The notes under the pieces are model-generated. The model was not told the DNA's origin. It did no database searches and was given only the letters and a program-made list of their open reading frames with translations. Shown here one piece after another: positions 26,889-33,665 of a stretch of 64,000 bases of DNA; position 1 is the stretch's first letter, and every line of letters begins with the position of its first letter. This stretch comes from Granulicella sp. S190 (lineage in GTDB: Bacteria > Acidobacteriota > Terriglobia > Terriglobales > Acidobacteriaceae). Where the stretch lies: assembly GCF_009766095.1 (NCBI RefSeq), contig NZ_LMUD01000008.1:42323-106322 (forward strand). The letters are read 5' to 3'. The position numbers and the translations under genes were made by a program.

Positions 26889-26904
26889 TGGCACGAAGAT
26901 TGCA
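26889..26904 (+). promoter_or_regulatory. sigma-54 (RpoN) promoter of the OmpA-like lipoprotein gene
   Basis: TGGCACG (26889-26895), four bases, then TTGCA (26900-26904) is a perfect match to the -24/-12 consensus TGGCACG-N4-TTGCW, with the invariant GG and GC. It lies 59 bases before the OmpA-like start codon in the correct direction, in an otherwise empty region. Sigma-54 promoters need an enhancer-binding activator, which is not in the window. Confidence 0.75.
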
Positions 26905-26962
26905 CCAGTAACACTGTCGTGGGATGGACTGTTTCGTAATTATTACCAGGAGAGTAGAAAGA

Positions 26963-27721
26963 ATGAGCTCCAATAGCTATACGGAAAACAAGATCAAATC
27001 TGCCTGCATCGCTGCCTTTGCCAGTGCTCTCGCGCTTACCCTTACCGTCGGCTGCTCAACGAAAAATTATGTTCGTTCTCAGACGGCCCCTATCATCCAG
27101 CAGACCAATGACCTGGATACCAAGACCGCAGCCGATCACCGTAACATCGTCGACACCGATGAGCGCGCCAAGAGCGGAATCTCAGGTGCCCAGTCTGCTG
27201 CCGACACCGCAGACCAGCATGCCCTCGCTGCGGGACAGTCTGCCGACACGGCGAACCAGTCTGCGAAAGAAGCGTATAACCGCGTCGATAGTCTAAGCGG
27301 AGTCGTCGCCAATCTCGACAACTACAAGCAGATCTCGGACGTCAGCGTTACCTTTGCCTTCGACAAGTATGTTCTTTCTGCGTCGGACAAGAAGCAGCTC
27401 GACGAGATGGCGGCTACTCTTTCCAGCACCCGCGGCTACATCCTCGAGGTAACTGGCGGAACCGATTCCGTTGGCGACGCGGCGTACAACTACCAGCTCA
27501 GCCAGCATCGCGCCGACGCGGTGGTCAACTACCTCGCGTCGAAGTACAACATCCCTCCGCACAAGTTCTACCTGATTGGCATTGGCAAAGATCAGCAGGT
27601 TGCGAGTGACAGCACGGCTGCCGGTCGTGCACAGAACCGTCGCGTCGATATCAAGCTGATGACCAATATGAGCACTGACCAGCCCAGCAATGCCTCTTCC
27701 ACCAAACCGAACGGACAGTAA
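26963..27721 (+). CDS. OmpA-family peptidoglycan-associated lipoprotein
   Basis: A 252-residue envelope lipoprotein. After a charged N terminus and hydrophobic stretch comes the lipobox LTVGC (cysteine near residue 35). An alanine/aspartate-rich helical segment (about 50-125) with heptad-like SADTANQSAKE repeats, possibly coiled coil, follows. The C-terminal OmpA domain (about 140-235) includes VTFAFDKYVLS, the TGGTDSVGDAAYNYQLSQHR region and the NRRVDIKL ending that binds peptidoglycan. ATG 26963 is preceded by AGGAGAG at eight bases. The apparent sigma-54 promoter suggests regulated rather than constitutive expression. A strong terminator follows. Confidence 0.9.
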   Translation: MSSNSYTENKIKSACIAAFASALALTLTVGCSTKNYVRSQTAPIIQQTNDLDTKTAADHRNIVDTDERAKSGISGAQSAADTADQHALAAGQSADTANQSAKEAYNRVDSLSGVVANLDNYKQISDVSVTFAFDKYVLSASDKKQLDEMAATLSSTRGYILEVTGGTDSVGDAAYNYQLSQHRADAVVNYLASKYNIPPHKFYLIGIGKDQQVASDSTAAGRAQNRRVDIKLMTNMSTDQPSNASSTKPNGQ

Positions 27722-27746
27722 CTCGCTTCAAGAAACGAGCCGCAGC

Positions 27747-27790
27747 AAACGATGGCGCTCCGAGATCTCGGAGCGCCATCGTTTATTTCT
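27747..27790 (+). terminator. strong bidirectional intrinsic terminator
   Basis: Bases 27747-27784 form a perfect 38-base palindrome (19 + 19), which can fold into a stem of about 17 bp with a minimal loop, followed by ATTTCTTA on the plus strand and preceded by A-rich sequence. It lies between the convergent OmpA-like and DUF3311 genes and can serve both. Confidence 0.85.
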
Positions 27791-27804
27791 TATCAGAATG
27801 ATCT

Positions 27805-28023
27805 CTAAGTTTTGAGCTTCCGATAGACAATTGCCAGCAGCAAAGAAGCCAGGATTACCCAGGCGAACTGGTACCAGTAGAAGAATGGAAAGCCCCACAA
27901 CGCAGGAGCTGAGCGCGCATACACGATAGGGAAACACAGCCCAAGGTAGGGAAGTAAAAGCAGTAGCACCCACTTGCTTCTGCGTCGTCCTGGCTTTGCG
28001 TTCTCTTCGATCTCTGCACCCAT
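27805..28023 (-). CDS. DUF3311 family small membrane protein
   Basis: A 72-residue protein with a charged N terminus and two hydrophobic segments (about 18-34 and 46-66). LLLLLPYLGLCFPIVYARSAP and PFFYWYQFAWVI resemble DUF3311 proteins. In other bacteria these are typically found immediately before a sodium:solute symporter gene, apparently as a partner subunit; no symporter is adjacent here. ATG 28023 was chosen, with ATG 28044 as an alternative; the long upstream frame overlaps mazG and is not credible. Confidence 0.75.
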   Translation of the reverse strand: MGAEIEENAKPGRRRSKWVLLLLLPYLGLCFPIVYARSAPALWGFPFFYWYQFAWVILASLLLAIVYRKLKT

Positions 28024-28098
28024 ATGTTGCAAAGCATAATCCATCAGCCACGAAGCAGCAAAGCCCCTTCCCGTCACGCCATCGGGTAAATTTGATAC

Positions 28099-28950
28099 AT
28101 GCCCGACGCTAAACCGAAGAATCACCCACAGCAGGCCGCCCAGGGAGACACCCCAGACCCCATCGCCGAAGCTATAGCGATCATGGCGCGTCTCCGTGCT
28201 CCCGACGGTTGTCCGTGGGATCGCGAACAGACCTTCGACACCATCAAGCGCCACACCCTCGAGGAGACTTACGAAGTCTTCGACGCCATCGAGCGCCGTG
28301 CGTGGCCCGATCTCAAGGATGAGCTCGGCGATCTCCTCCTCCAGGTTCTCTTCTACGCGCAGATGGCCTCAGAGGCGGGCTACTTCACCATTCAGGAGGT
28401 AGCCGCAAACCTGAACGCCAAGCTCATCCGCCGTCATCCTCACATCTTCGCTGGCGCCGAAGCCACAGACTCCAGCGCAGTCCTGCGTAACTGGGAGCAG
28501 ATCAAGCAGACGGAAAAGAAGGTCTCCGTGACGCAGCACGCCTCCCTCCTCGACGACATCCCCCGTTCCATGCCTGCCATGATGGAAGCAGGCGAACTCG
28601 GCTCCCTCGCGGCCAAGGTAGGCTTCGATTGGCCCAGCGCCGATGGCCTCTTCGACAAGCTTCAGGAGGAGATCGGCGAGCTCAAAGCCGAACTCGCTCC
28701 CGCAGCCCCCACAGCGGCAATCGAAGCAGAGCTGGGAGATATCCTCTTCACCGCAGTCAACCTCGCCCGCCATCTCAAAGTCGATCCCGAGTCCGCCCTG
28801 CGCGCCACCAACGCAAAGTTCCGTCGCCGCTTCGCCGCAATGGAGTCCGCCGCAGGCAACAGTGAAGCCCTGGCCGCCTCAACCCCCGCGCAGCTCGACG
28901 TACTATGGAATCAAGCGAAGAGCGCCACCAACGCGCCGTCACAGTCGTGA
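28099..28950 (+). CDS. mazG: nucleoside triphosphate pyrophosphohydrolase
   Basis: MazG hydrolyses nucleoside triphosphates, including non-canonical or excess dNTPs, to monophosphates and pyrophosphate. The 283-residue product has the duplicated MazG fold: the first domain shows LEETYEVFDAIE and LKDELGDLLLQVLFYA (about 55-85, metal-binding EExxD/E patterns) and the second ends with ELGDILFTAVNLARHL near 213. Length is slightly above the E. coli protein. It is followed by a GNAT gene in the same direction, and its stop lies in a threefold 20-base tandem repeat. Confidence 0.95.
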   Translation: MPDAKPKNHPQQAAQGDTPDPIAEAIAIMARLRAPDGCPWDREQTFDTIKRHTLEETYEVFDAIERRAWPDLKDELGDLLLQVLFYAQMASEAGYFTIQEVAANLNAKLIRRHPHIFAGAEATDSSAVLRNWEQIKQTEKKVSVTQHASLLDDIPRSMPAMMEAGELGSLAAKVGFDWPSADGLFDKLQEEIGELKAELAPAAPTAAIEAELGDILFTAVNLARHLKVDPESALRATNAKFRRRFAAMESAAGNSEALAASTPAQLDVLWNQAKSATNAPSQS

Positions 28951-29000
28951 ACGCCAACCCGCAGTCGTGAACGCTAACTCACAGTCATGAACACAGCCTC
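28941..29000 (+). repeat. three tandem 20-base repeats at the mazG-GNAT junction
   Basis: Three consecutive 20-base units, 28941-28960, 28961-28980 and 28981-29000, share the core CAGTCGTGAACGC with few differences. Units 1 and 2 carry GTGAAC and unit 3 carries ATGAAC, the GNAT start. Unit 1 contains the mazG stop. The array looks like a duplicated initiation region. Confidence 0.75.
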
Positions 29001-29754
29001 CGAGACAGCAATCCACCTCCAGTCCCTCACCAGCCTCGAGCACTTTGAGCGCTGCGTCGTCCTCCAGCTCGAAGTCTGGGGCTACAGCGACGGCGACGTC
29101 ATCCCTCGCCGCGTCTTCGTCGTCGCCCAGCGCATCGGCGGACAGGTCCTGGGCGCCTTCGACGGCGACACCCTCGTCGGCTTCGCCATGTCCCTGCCCG
29201 GCTACCGCGAAGGCAAGTCTTACCTCCACTCCCACATGCTCGCCGTGCTCCCGCAGTACCGCAACTCCGGCATCGGCCGCCGCCTCAAGCTTGCCCAGCG
29301 CGACGACGCCCTCGCCCGCGGCTTCGACCTGATGGAGTGGACCTTCGACCCCCTGGAGATTCGAAACTCCCATCTCAACATCCATCGGCTGGGCGCCATC
29401 GTCCGGCGCTACCAGCCCGACTTCTACGGCCCCTCGTCCTCTCCGTTACAGGGAGGCCTCCCCACCGACCGGCTCTACGCCGAGTGGTGGCTGCGCTCCA
29501 CCCATGTTGCCGACGTGCTGCGCGGCGAGGCCCAGCCCCGGCAAACTCTGGAACGCATCACCGTCCCGCACACCATCTATCAATGGAAGCAGGACGCTCA
29601 ACAGCGAAGTCTCGCCAGAGCACTGCAAAGCGATAACCGAATGGCACTGGAATCGGCGTTTCAACGCGGCCTCGCCGTTGTAGGCTACGAGCGGGACGCT
29701 CAAGGCAATGGCAGCTTTCTCCTCGGCCCCTGGAAGAATCCCTCGGAGATCTGA
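28987..29754 (+). CDS. GNAT family N-acetyltransferase
   Basis: A 255-residue cytoplasmic protein with a GNAT acetyltransferase core. A beta strand ending LGAFDGDTLVGFAMSLPG (about 55-72) is followed by the acetyl-CoA loop HSHMLAVLPQYRNSGIGRRLK (about 82-101), where QYRNSGIGRRL is the pyrophosphate-binding Q/RxxGxG/A motif. The substrate is unknown. It lies between mazG and menC in one direction, 89 bases before menC, so co-transcription with menC is plausible. Confidence 0.85.
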   Translation: MNTASETAIHLQSLTSLEHFERCVVLQLEVWGYSDGDVIPRRVFVVAQRIGGQVLGAFDGDTLVGFAMSLPGYREGKSYLHSHMLAVLPQYRNSGIGRRLKLAQRDDALARGFDLMEWTFDPLEIRNSHLNIHRLGAIVRRYQPDFYGPSSSPLQGGLPTDRLYAEWWLRSTHVADVLRGEAQPRQTLERITVPHTIYQWKQDAQQRSLARALQSDNRMALESAFQRGLAVVGYERDAQGNGSFLLGPWKNPSEI

Positions 29755-29843
29755 TATATCAGAGGGAAGGTCGCAGTACAATTTCTCTGAGCCCCGCCCA
29801 CAGATCCGCCACGATCCAGCACCTCGGAAAGACAGGACTGCAC

Positions 29844-30974
29844 ATGCTCAACATCGACGCGATTCACCTCCGCGAGATCAACCTGCCACTGGCTCATCCC
29901 TTCGAGACCAGCTTCGGTCTCACCACCAGCCGCCGCATCCTCCTGGTAGAGCTCGAATCCGAAGGCCTCACCGCATGGGGCGAGTGCGTCGCAGGCGAGC
30001 ATCCCTACTTCAGCGAAGAGACCGTTGACACTGCCTGGATCATCACCGAATCGGAGCTCGCTCCCCGGCTCCTCGAAGCCGACATAGAACGCGGCGGCAG
30101 TTGTCCGAATATCTTCCGCCAGGTCCGCGGCCATCGCATGGCCAAGGCAGCTCTTGAAAATGCCGTGTGGGATCTCGAAGCCCAGGTCAAGCGGGTCCCG
30201 CTTGCGCAGCTCCTTGGCGGAACGCGCGAGATCATCCCCTGCGGAGTCTCCATCGGCATCCAGCCCTCACCCGCTCATCTCATGGACAAGATCGCAACGG
30301 AGCTCGACGCCGGATACCAGCGCATCAAGGTGAAGTGCAAGCCCGGCTGGGACACCAACATCTTCGAAGCCATCCGCAACCGCTGGCCCGACATCACGCT
30401 CAGCTGCGATGCGAACTCAGCCTATCGCATGAAGGATCTTGAAGACATTGCCGAATGGGATCGCTTCAATCTCCTGATGATCGAACAGCCTCTCTGGCAC
30501 GACGACTTCTACTTCCACTCCATGCTGCAGAAACGTCTCGAAACGTCTATCTGCCTCGATGAGTCCATTCATAATCGCCGCGACGCTCTCGCCGCCATCG
30601 ACATGGAGTCCTGCCGCATCATCAACATCAAAGTAGGCCGGGTCGGCGGATTCAGCGAGGCTATCGCCGTGCACAACGCCGCAGAAGAGCGTGGCATCCC
30701 TGTCTGGTGTGGCGGCATGCTCGAAACCGGCATCGGTCGCTCTCACAACATCGCGCTCTCCTCGCTCTCTAACTTCTCGCTTCCAGGAGACGTCTCGGCC
30801 TCAAGCCGCTACTGGGCACAGGACATCATCGAACCGCCGGTCACTGTGAGTGCCAAGGGAGAGATCGTAGTTCCCACGGCGGTCGGCAGAGGCTTCGAAG
30901 TACAGCCCGATCGCATCGAGTCGTTGACCGTTCGCCGCCAGACACTTCAGGCCCGGGCTCGCGTAACTGCCTGA
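29844..30974 (+). CDS. menC: o-succinylbenzoate synthase
   Basis: MenC dehydrates SHCHC to o-succinylbenzoate in menaquinone biosynthesis. The 376-residue product is an enolase-superfamily enzyme with the KVKCKPG lysine pair near 164, metal ligands in CDANSAY (about 190), IEQPL (about 214) and LDESI (about 239), and the second-side lysine in IIKV-type INIKVGRVGG near 264. These features suit MenC of the NSAR/OSBS subgroup; N-acylamino-acid racemase activity is an alternative. Menaquinone is the probable partner of the complex I encoded in this window. No other men gene is adjacent. Confidence 0.9.
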   Translation: MLNIDAIHLREINLPLAHPFETSFGLTTSRRILLVELESEGLTAWGECVAGEHPYFSEETVDTAWIITESELAPRLLEADIERGGSCPNIFRQVRGHRMAKAALENAVWDLEAQVKRVPLAQLLGGTREIIPCGVSIGIQPSPAHLMDKIATELDAGYQRIKVKCKPGWDTNIFEAIRNRWPDITLSCDANSAYRMKDLEDIAEWDRFNLLMIEQPLWHDDFYFHSMLQKRLETSICLDESIHNRRDALAAIDMESCRIINIKVGRVGGFSEAIAVHNAAEERGIPVWCGGMLETGIGRSHNIALSSLSNFSLPGDVSASSRYWAQDIIEPPVTVSAKGEIVVPTAVGRGFEVQPDRIESLTVRRQTLQARARVTA

Positions 30975-30982
30975 CAAGCGTC

Positions 30983-31876
30983 TCACCGGCCCGGAAGTGG
31001 CGTATCCAGCAACATCCGTATGGCGTTCTGATAACTCATCGGCCCGATCTTCTGCACGTCGCTTGAAGTTGACTCTGTCTCCACGTTCACCGTCTTCAGC
31101 ATCAGCGCACGCACGCTCAGCTTCATGGAAAAGTAGGTATAGATCCAGCGCCCATCTCCGGCGCTGGTCTGATCCAGCACCAGCTTTCCTCCCGGATAGA
31201 TATGCGCGAGCATGCCCCAGCCAAAGTTGACCCCGTGCGAGATCGTCCCTTCCATCCGCACCAGATAGTGGGACTTGGCGTCTATCCAGATCCTTCCCTC
31301 CAGCCCGGTCAACGCCTGTGCCTCGGTGTTCGGCGGATTGAACTTCGGGTCAGGCCTGTAGTCAAGCACCACCTCCGTCGCGCCACCGTTCTTGCCGGTC
31401 TGCGGCTGTCCCGGCGTGTAGGTGTAGATCATCGCGTCCGCCATCAGGGGTATGAGCTTATCTGCCATCTTGCGGTCGGACTCACCATTTCGTACGTGTC
31501 GAAAATAGTTGGAGGGGGAAGTGATCAGGTCGTTCAGTCTCTGCCGCTCTGCCGTATCGACGTCCTCTGACAGCGGCTTCTCATCCTTCTTGACCAGACG
31601 TGCCACGGTCCCATCTTTACTCTCAGCCACGTCGCGAACCAGGTTGCCCTTCTCGCTAACGGTGTGAGTACGGTAACGAAGGTAGGAGTCGTTATGGTGA
31701 AGCGCGGTCAACTCATTGGCTGCCGCATCGACGATCCAGGTGCGAGGCGGCACCGACACGAGAGAGCTCTCCTCTACATCTTTTGTCGTAGGGGAGCCCT
31801 GCGCCTCAGCACGTCCGCCGGACACGGCAATCGACAGGAGTAGAACCCCCAGGAAAATGTGCCTCCCAAACCTCAT
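30983..31876 (-). CDS. exported protein of unknown function, possibly LolA/RseB-like
   Basis: A 297-residue protein with a signal peptide (hydrophobic 8-22, cleavage near GGRAEAQG). The mature part holds several beta strands, including EVVLDYRPDPKFNPPN, LEGRIWIDAKSHYLVRMEG and DGRWIYTYFSMKLSVRAL. Strands of the type WID-SHYLVR-EG resemble the half-barrel of outer-membrane lipoprotein-sorting and RseB proteins, but I cannot confirm the family. ATG 31876 was chosen because it places the signal peptide at the N terminus; the frame is open 70 codons further. It is convergent with menC, eight bases apart. Confidence 0.75.
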   Translation of the reverse strand: MRFGRHIFLGVLLLSIAVSGGRAEAQGSPTTKDVEESSLVSVPPRTWIVDAAANELTALHHNDSYLRYRTHTVSEKGNLVRDVAESKDGTVARLVKKDEKPLSEDVDTAERQRLNDLITSPSNYFRHVRNGESDRKMADKLIPLMADAMIYTYTPGQPQTGKNGGATEVVLDYRPDPKFNPPNTEAQALTGLEGRIWIDAKSHYLVRMEGTISHGVNFGWGMLAHIYPGGKLVLDQTSAGDGRWIYTYFSMKLSVRALMLKTVNVETESTSSDVQKIGPMSYQNAIRMLLDTPLPGR

Positions 31877-32103
31877 CTGCTCGAAAACTTTGCGGAATGG
31901 GCATCTGTCCGCGAAAGCTCTCTGGAGCGCTGCCTCTGAAGCTGCTGCCAACCTGCACCTCTCGTCTCCCATTCTAAGGGTCTTTGGTAAGACTCGTGGA
32001 GCGCCGCAACGGATTCGCGGTTTGCCTCTCAGCATGAGCTTGGGTATAGTTCGGGCAAGGTGCATATACGCAAGGCAGGACCTCAAGGGAGAACAAAACG
32101 CTT

Positions 32104-32523
32104 ATGAAACCAGCAGAGGGTTCCACCGTCATCGGAAAGTCGGTCGTCATTCGAGGAGAACTCTCCGGAGATGAAGACCTGTACATCGACGGAGATATCG
32201 AAGGAACCATCAGTCTCAAGGATAGCCGCTTGACCATTGGACCTAATGCGCACGTCCGTGCCGATATCAGCGTCCGCGACGTCACCGTCTTCGGACATCT
32301 CACCGGCAACGTTCAGGCCACCGGCCGTGTAGAGCTCCGCCAGTCCGCCATCGTCAGCGGAGACATACTTGCTGGTCGCCTCAGCATCGAAGAGAGTGCG
32401 GTATTGAAAGGAAGCGTCGAGTTGAAGTTGTCCCCGGAGGCGCAGTCCAAGTCTTCAACCTCTGCCGCAGCCCCTGCGACAGGCGAGACGAGCGCTCCAC
32501 TCTTCTCTCAACCGCAGGCATAA
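32104..32523 (+). CDS. bactofilin
   Basis: Bactofilins are cytoskeletal proteins that polymerise without nucleotide and often position cell-wall enzymes at the membrane. The 139-residue product has the beta-helical DUF583 core (about 8-112), with regular turns such as GELSGDEDLYIDGDIEGTI and VFGHLTGNVQATGRVELRQS. It ends in a flexible Ser/Ala/Pro-rich tail. Length is typical. A GGGAG ribosome-binding site precedes the start. A methyltransferase-like gene follows after 21 bases, so the two form an operon ended by a terminator at 33222-33256. Confidence 0.93.
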   Translation: MKPAEGSTVIGKSVVIRGELSGDEDLYIDGDIEGTISLKDSRLTIGPNAHVRADISVRDVTVFGHLTGNVQATGRVELRQSAIVSGDILAGRLSIEESAVLKGSVELKLSPEAQSKSSTSAAAPATGETSAPLFSQPQA

Positions 32524-32544
32524 CAGCAGAAGGGAAGCGGGCTC

Positions 32545-33183
32545 ATGCGCAGCCTTTTTGGCGGTAGCGAAAGCACAAGCACTCCGAGAGGTGGCGACTC
32601 AGGTCGCATCCCTCGTCATTCCAGCGGGTGGAAAGAGTTGTTGAAGCACCTGCAGACGCAGGAATCACTGCGCATCCTCGACATTGGACCCACCTCGTCC
32701 ACCAACATCAACTACATCACCAGTCTTGGCCATAGCATCTACATGGCAAGTGTCGTAGACGAAGCCTCAAAGCCGGAGTGGCTCACCCCTGCTAAAGAGG
32801 GTGAGGAGCCCATCTTTGATGTCGACCGCTTTCTGGAGAGCAATCTTAACTTCTCCGGTCGCGTCTTCGACGTTGTGATCTTCTGGGACACTGCGGACTA
32901 TCTGCCCGAGCCTCTCATAGCGCCTGTACTCTCTCGTATTCACAAGGTATTGCAACCGGGAGGTCTCATGCTGGCCTTCTTTCACCAGACAACCAGTCCG
33001 GAGACCTTCTTCTGCCGGTATCATCTTACCGATACCGATGTAGTGGAGATGCAGCGCGCAGGGAACTATCCGCTGCTGAACGTCTTCAATAACCGCAAGA
33101 TTGAAAACCTGTTCAGTGAGTTCAGTAACTACCGGTTCTTTCTCGCTAAAGATAGTCTTCGCGAGGTCATTATTACCCGGTAA
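32545..33183 (+). CDS. SAM-dependent methyltransferase-like protein paired with bactofilin
   Basis: A 212-residue cytoplasmic protein with a class I methyltransferase fold. Motif I is RILDIGPTSSTNINYI (about 43-58), where the normal glycine-rich loop is altered to GPTSS. A motif II-like FDVVIFWDTADYLP (about 108-121) and LQPGGLMLAFFH near 135 follow. The degenerate SAM loop leaves open whether it is catalytic. Its place directly after bactofilin suggests a role linked to that polymer, which is inference only. Confidence 0.8.
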   Translation: MRSLFGGSESTSTPRGGDSGRIPRHSSGWKELLKHLQTQESLRILDIGPTSSTNINYITSLGHSIYMASVVDEASKPEWLTPAKEGEEPIFDVDRFLESNLNFSGRVFDVVIFWDTADYLPEPLIAPVLSRIHKVLQPGGLMLAFFHQTTSPETFFCRYHLTDTDVVEMQRAGNYPLLNVFNNRKIENLFSEFSNYRFFLAKDSLREVIITR

Positions 33184-33221
33184 GTCGGCGAGATAGCTTA
33201 GACACAATTAGGCGAGAGCAG

Positions 33222-33256
33222 GAAAAAGGCGTCTCGATAAGAGGCGCCTTTCTCTT
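33222..33256 (+). terminator. intrinsic terminator after the bactofilin operon
   Basis: An 11-bp stem, AAAGGCGTCTC (33225-33235) with GAGGCGCCTTT (33241-33251) including one G-U pair, is flanked by A-rich and T-rich tracts on either side. It can end both the bactofilin operon and the convergent small AT-hook gene. Confidence 0.8.
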
Positions 33257-33276
33257 CTTAAAATATTTTCAGGAAA

Positions 33277-33534
33277 TTAACTCTTCGCATTCTGCTTCCG
33301 TCGCTCGGCCCAGCGCTTCTTCATAGCATCGGCAATTCTCTTGCGGCCTTCTGGACTCAGTTTGCGTTTGCGTGGAGCGGGAGATGCCGGTGCGGCTACG
33401 TTTTTGCTGCCTTTGGGACGGCCACGACCTGGGCGTGTGGAAGCTCCCGTCGTCGTTCCAGCCAGCAGCGTACGCGCCTGCTGGAGCTTCAAAATCTGCG
33501 CATCGATCTCGGCAATAATACGGCTAACTTCCAC
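33277..33534 (-). CDS. small AT-hook protein
   Basis: An 85-residue basic protein. An N-terminal helix (IIAEIDAQILKLQQARTLL, about 4-22), probably a coiled-coil dimerisation segment, is followed by a flexible linker with GRGRPKGSKN (about 38-47). The RGRPKG core matches the AT-hook that binds the minor groove of AT-rich DNA. A lysine/arginine-rich tail with EGRKRIADAMKKRWAERRKQ follows. The GTG at 33534 was chosen because a strong GGAGGT site lies five bases before it; the frame is open upstream to 33609 without such a site. A nucleoid-associated or regulatory role is inferred. Confidence 0.75.
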   Translation of the reverse strand: MEVSRIIAEIDAQILKLQQARTLLAGTTTGASTRPGRGRPKGSKNVAAPASPAPRKRKLSPEGRKRIADAMKKRWAERRKQNAKS

Positions 33535-33665
33535 GTGGTACCTCCAGTGGCATCTATAGGTCGAGCAGCCCTCTGTCCTATCGGCCTCGATCCAATTTCT
33601 TATTGCCACTTGTAGAAGATACAGAAGGACGTAACTCGATGCAAACGTGGAGTAACTCGAGCGAG

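Noticed and set aside
28941..29000. CRISPR array
   Set aside because: Three contiguous 20-base repeats without spacers; not a CRISPR. No other direct-repeat/spacer pattern seen.
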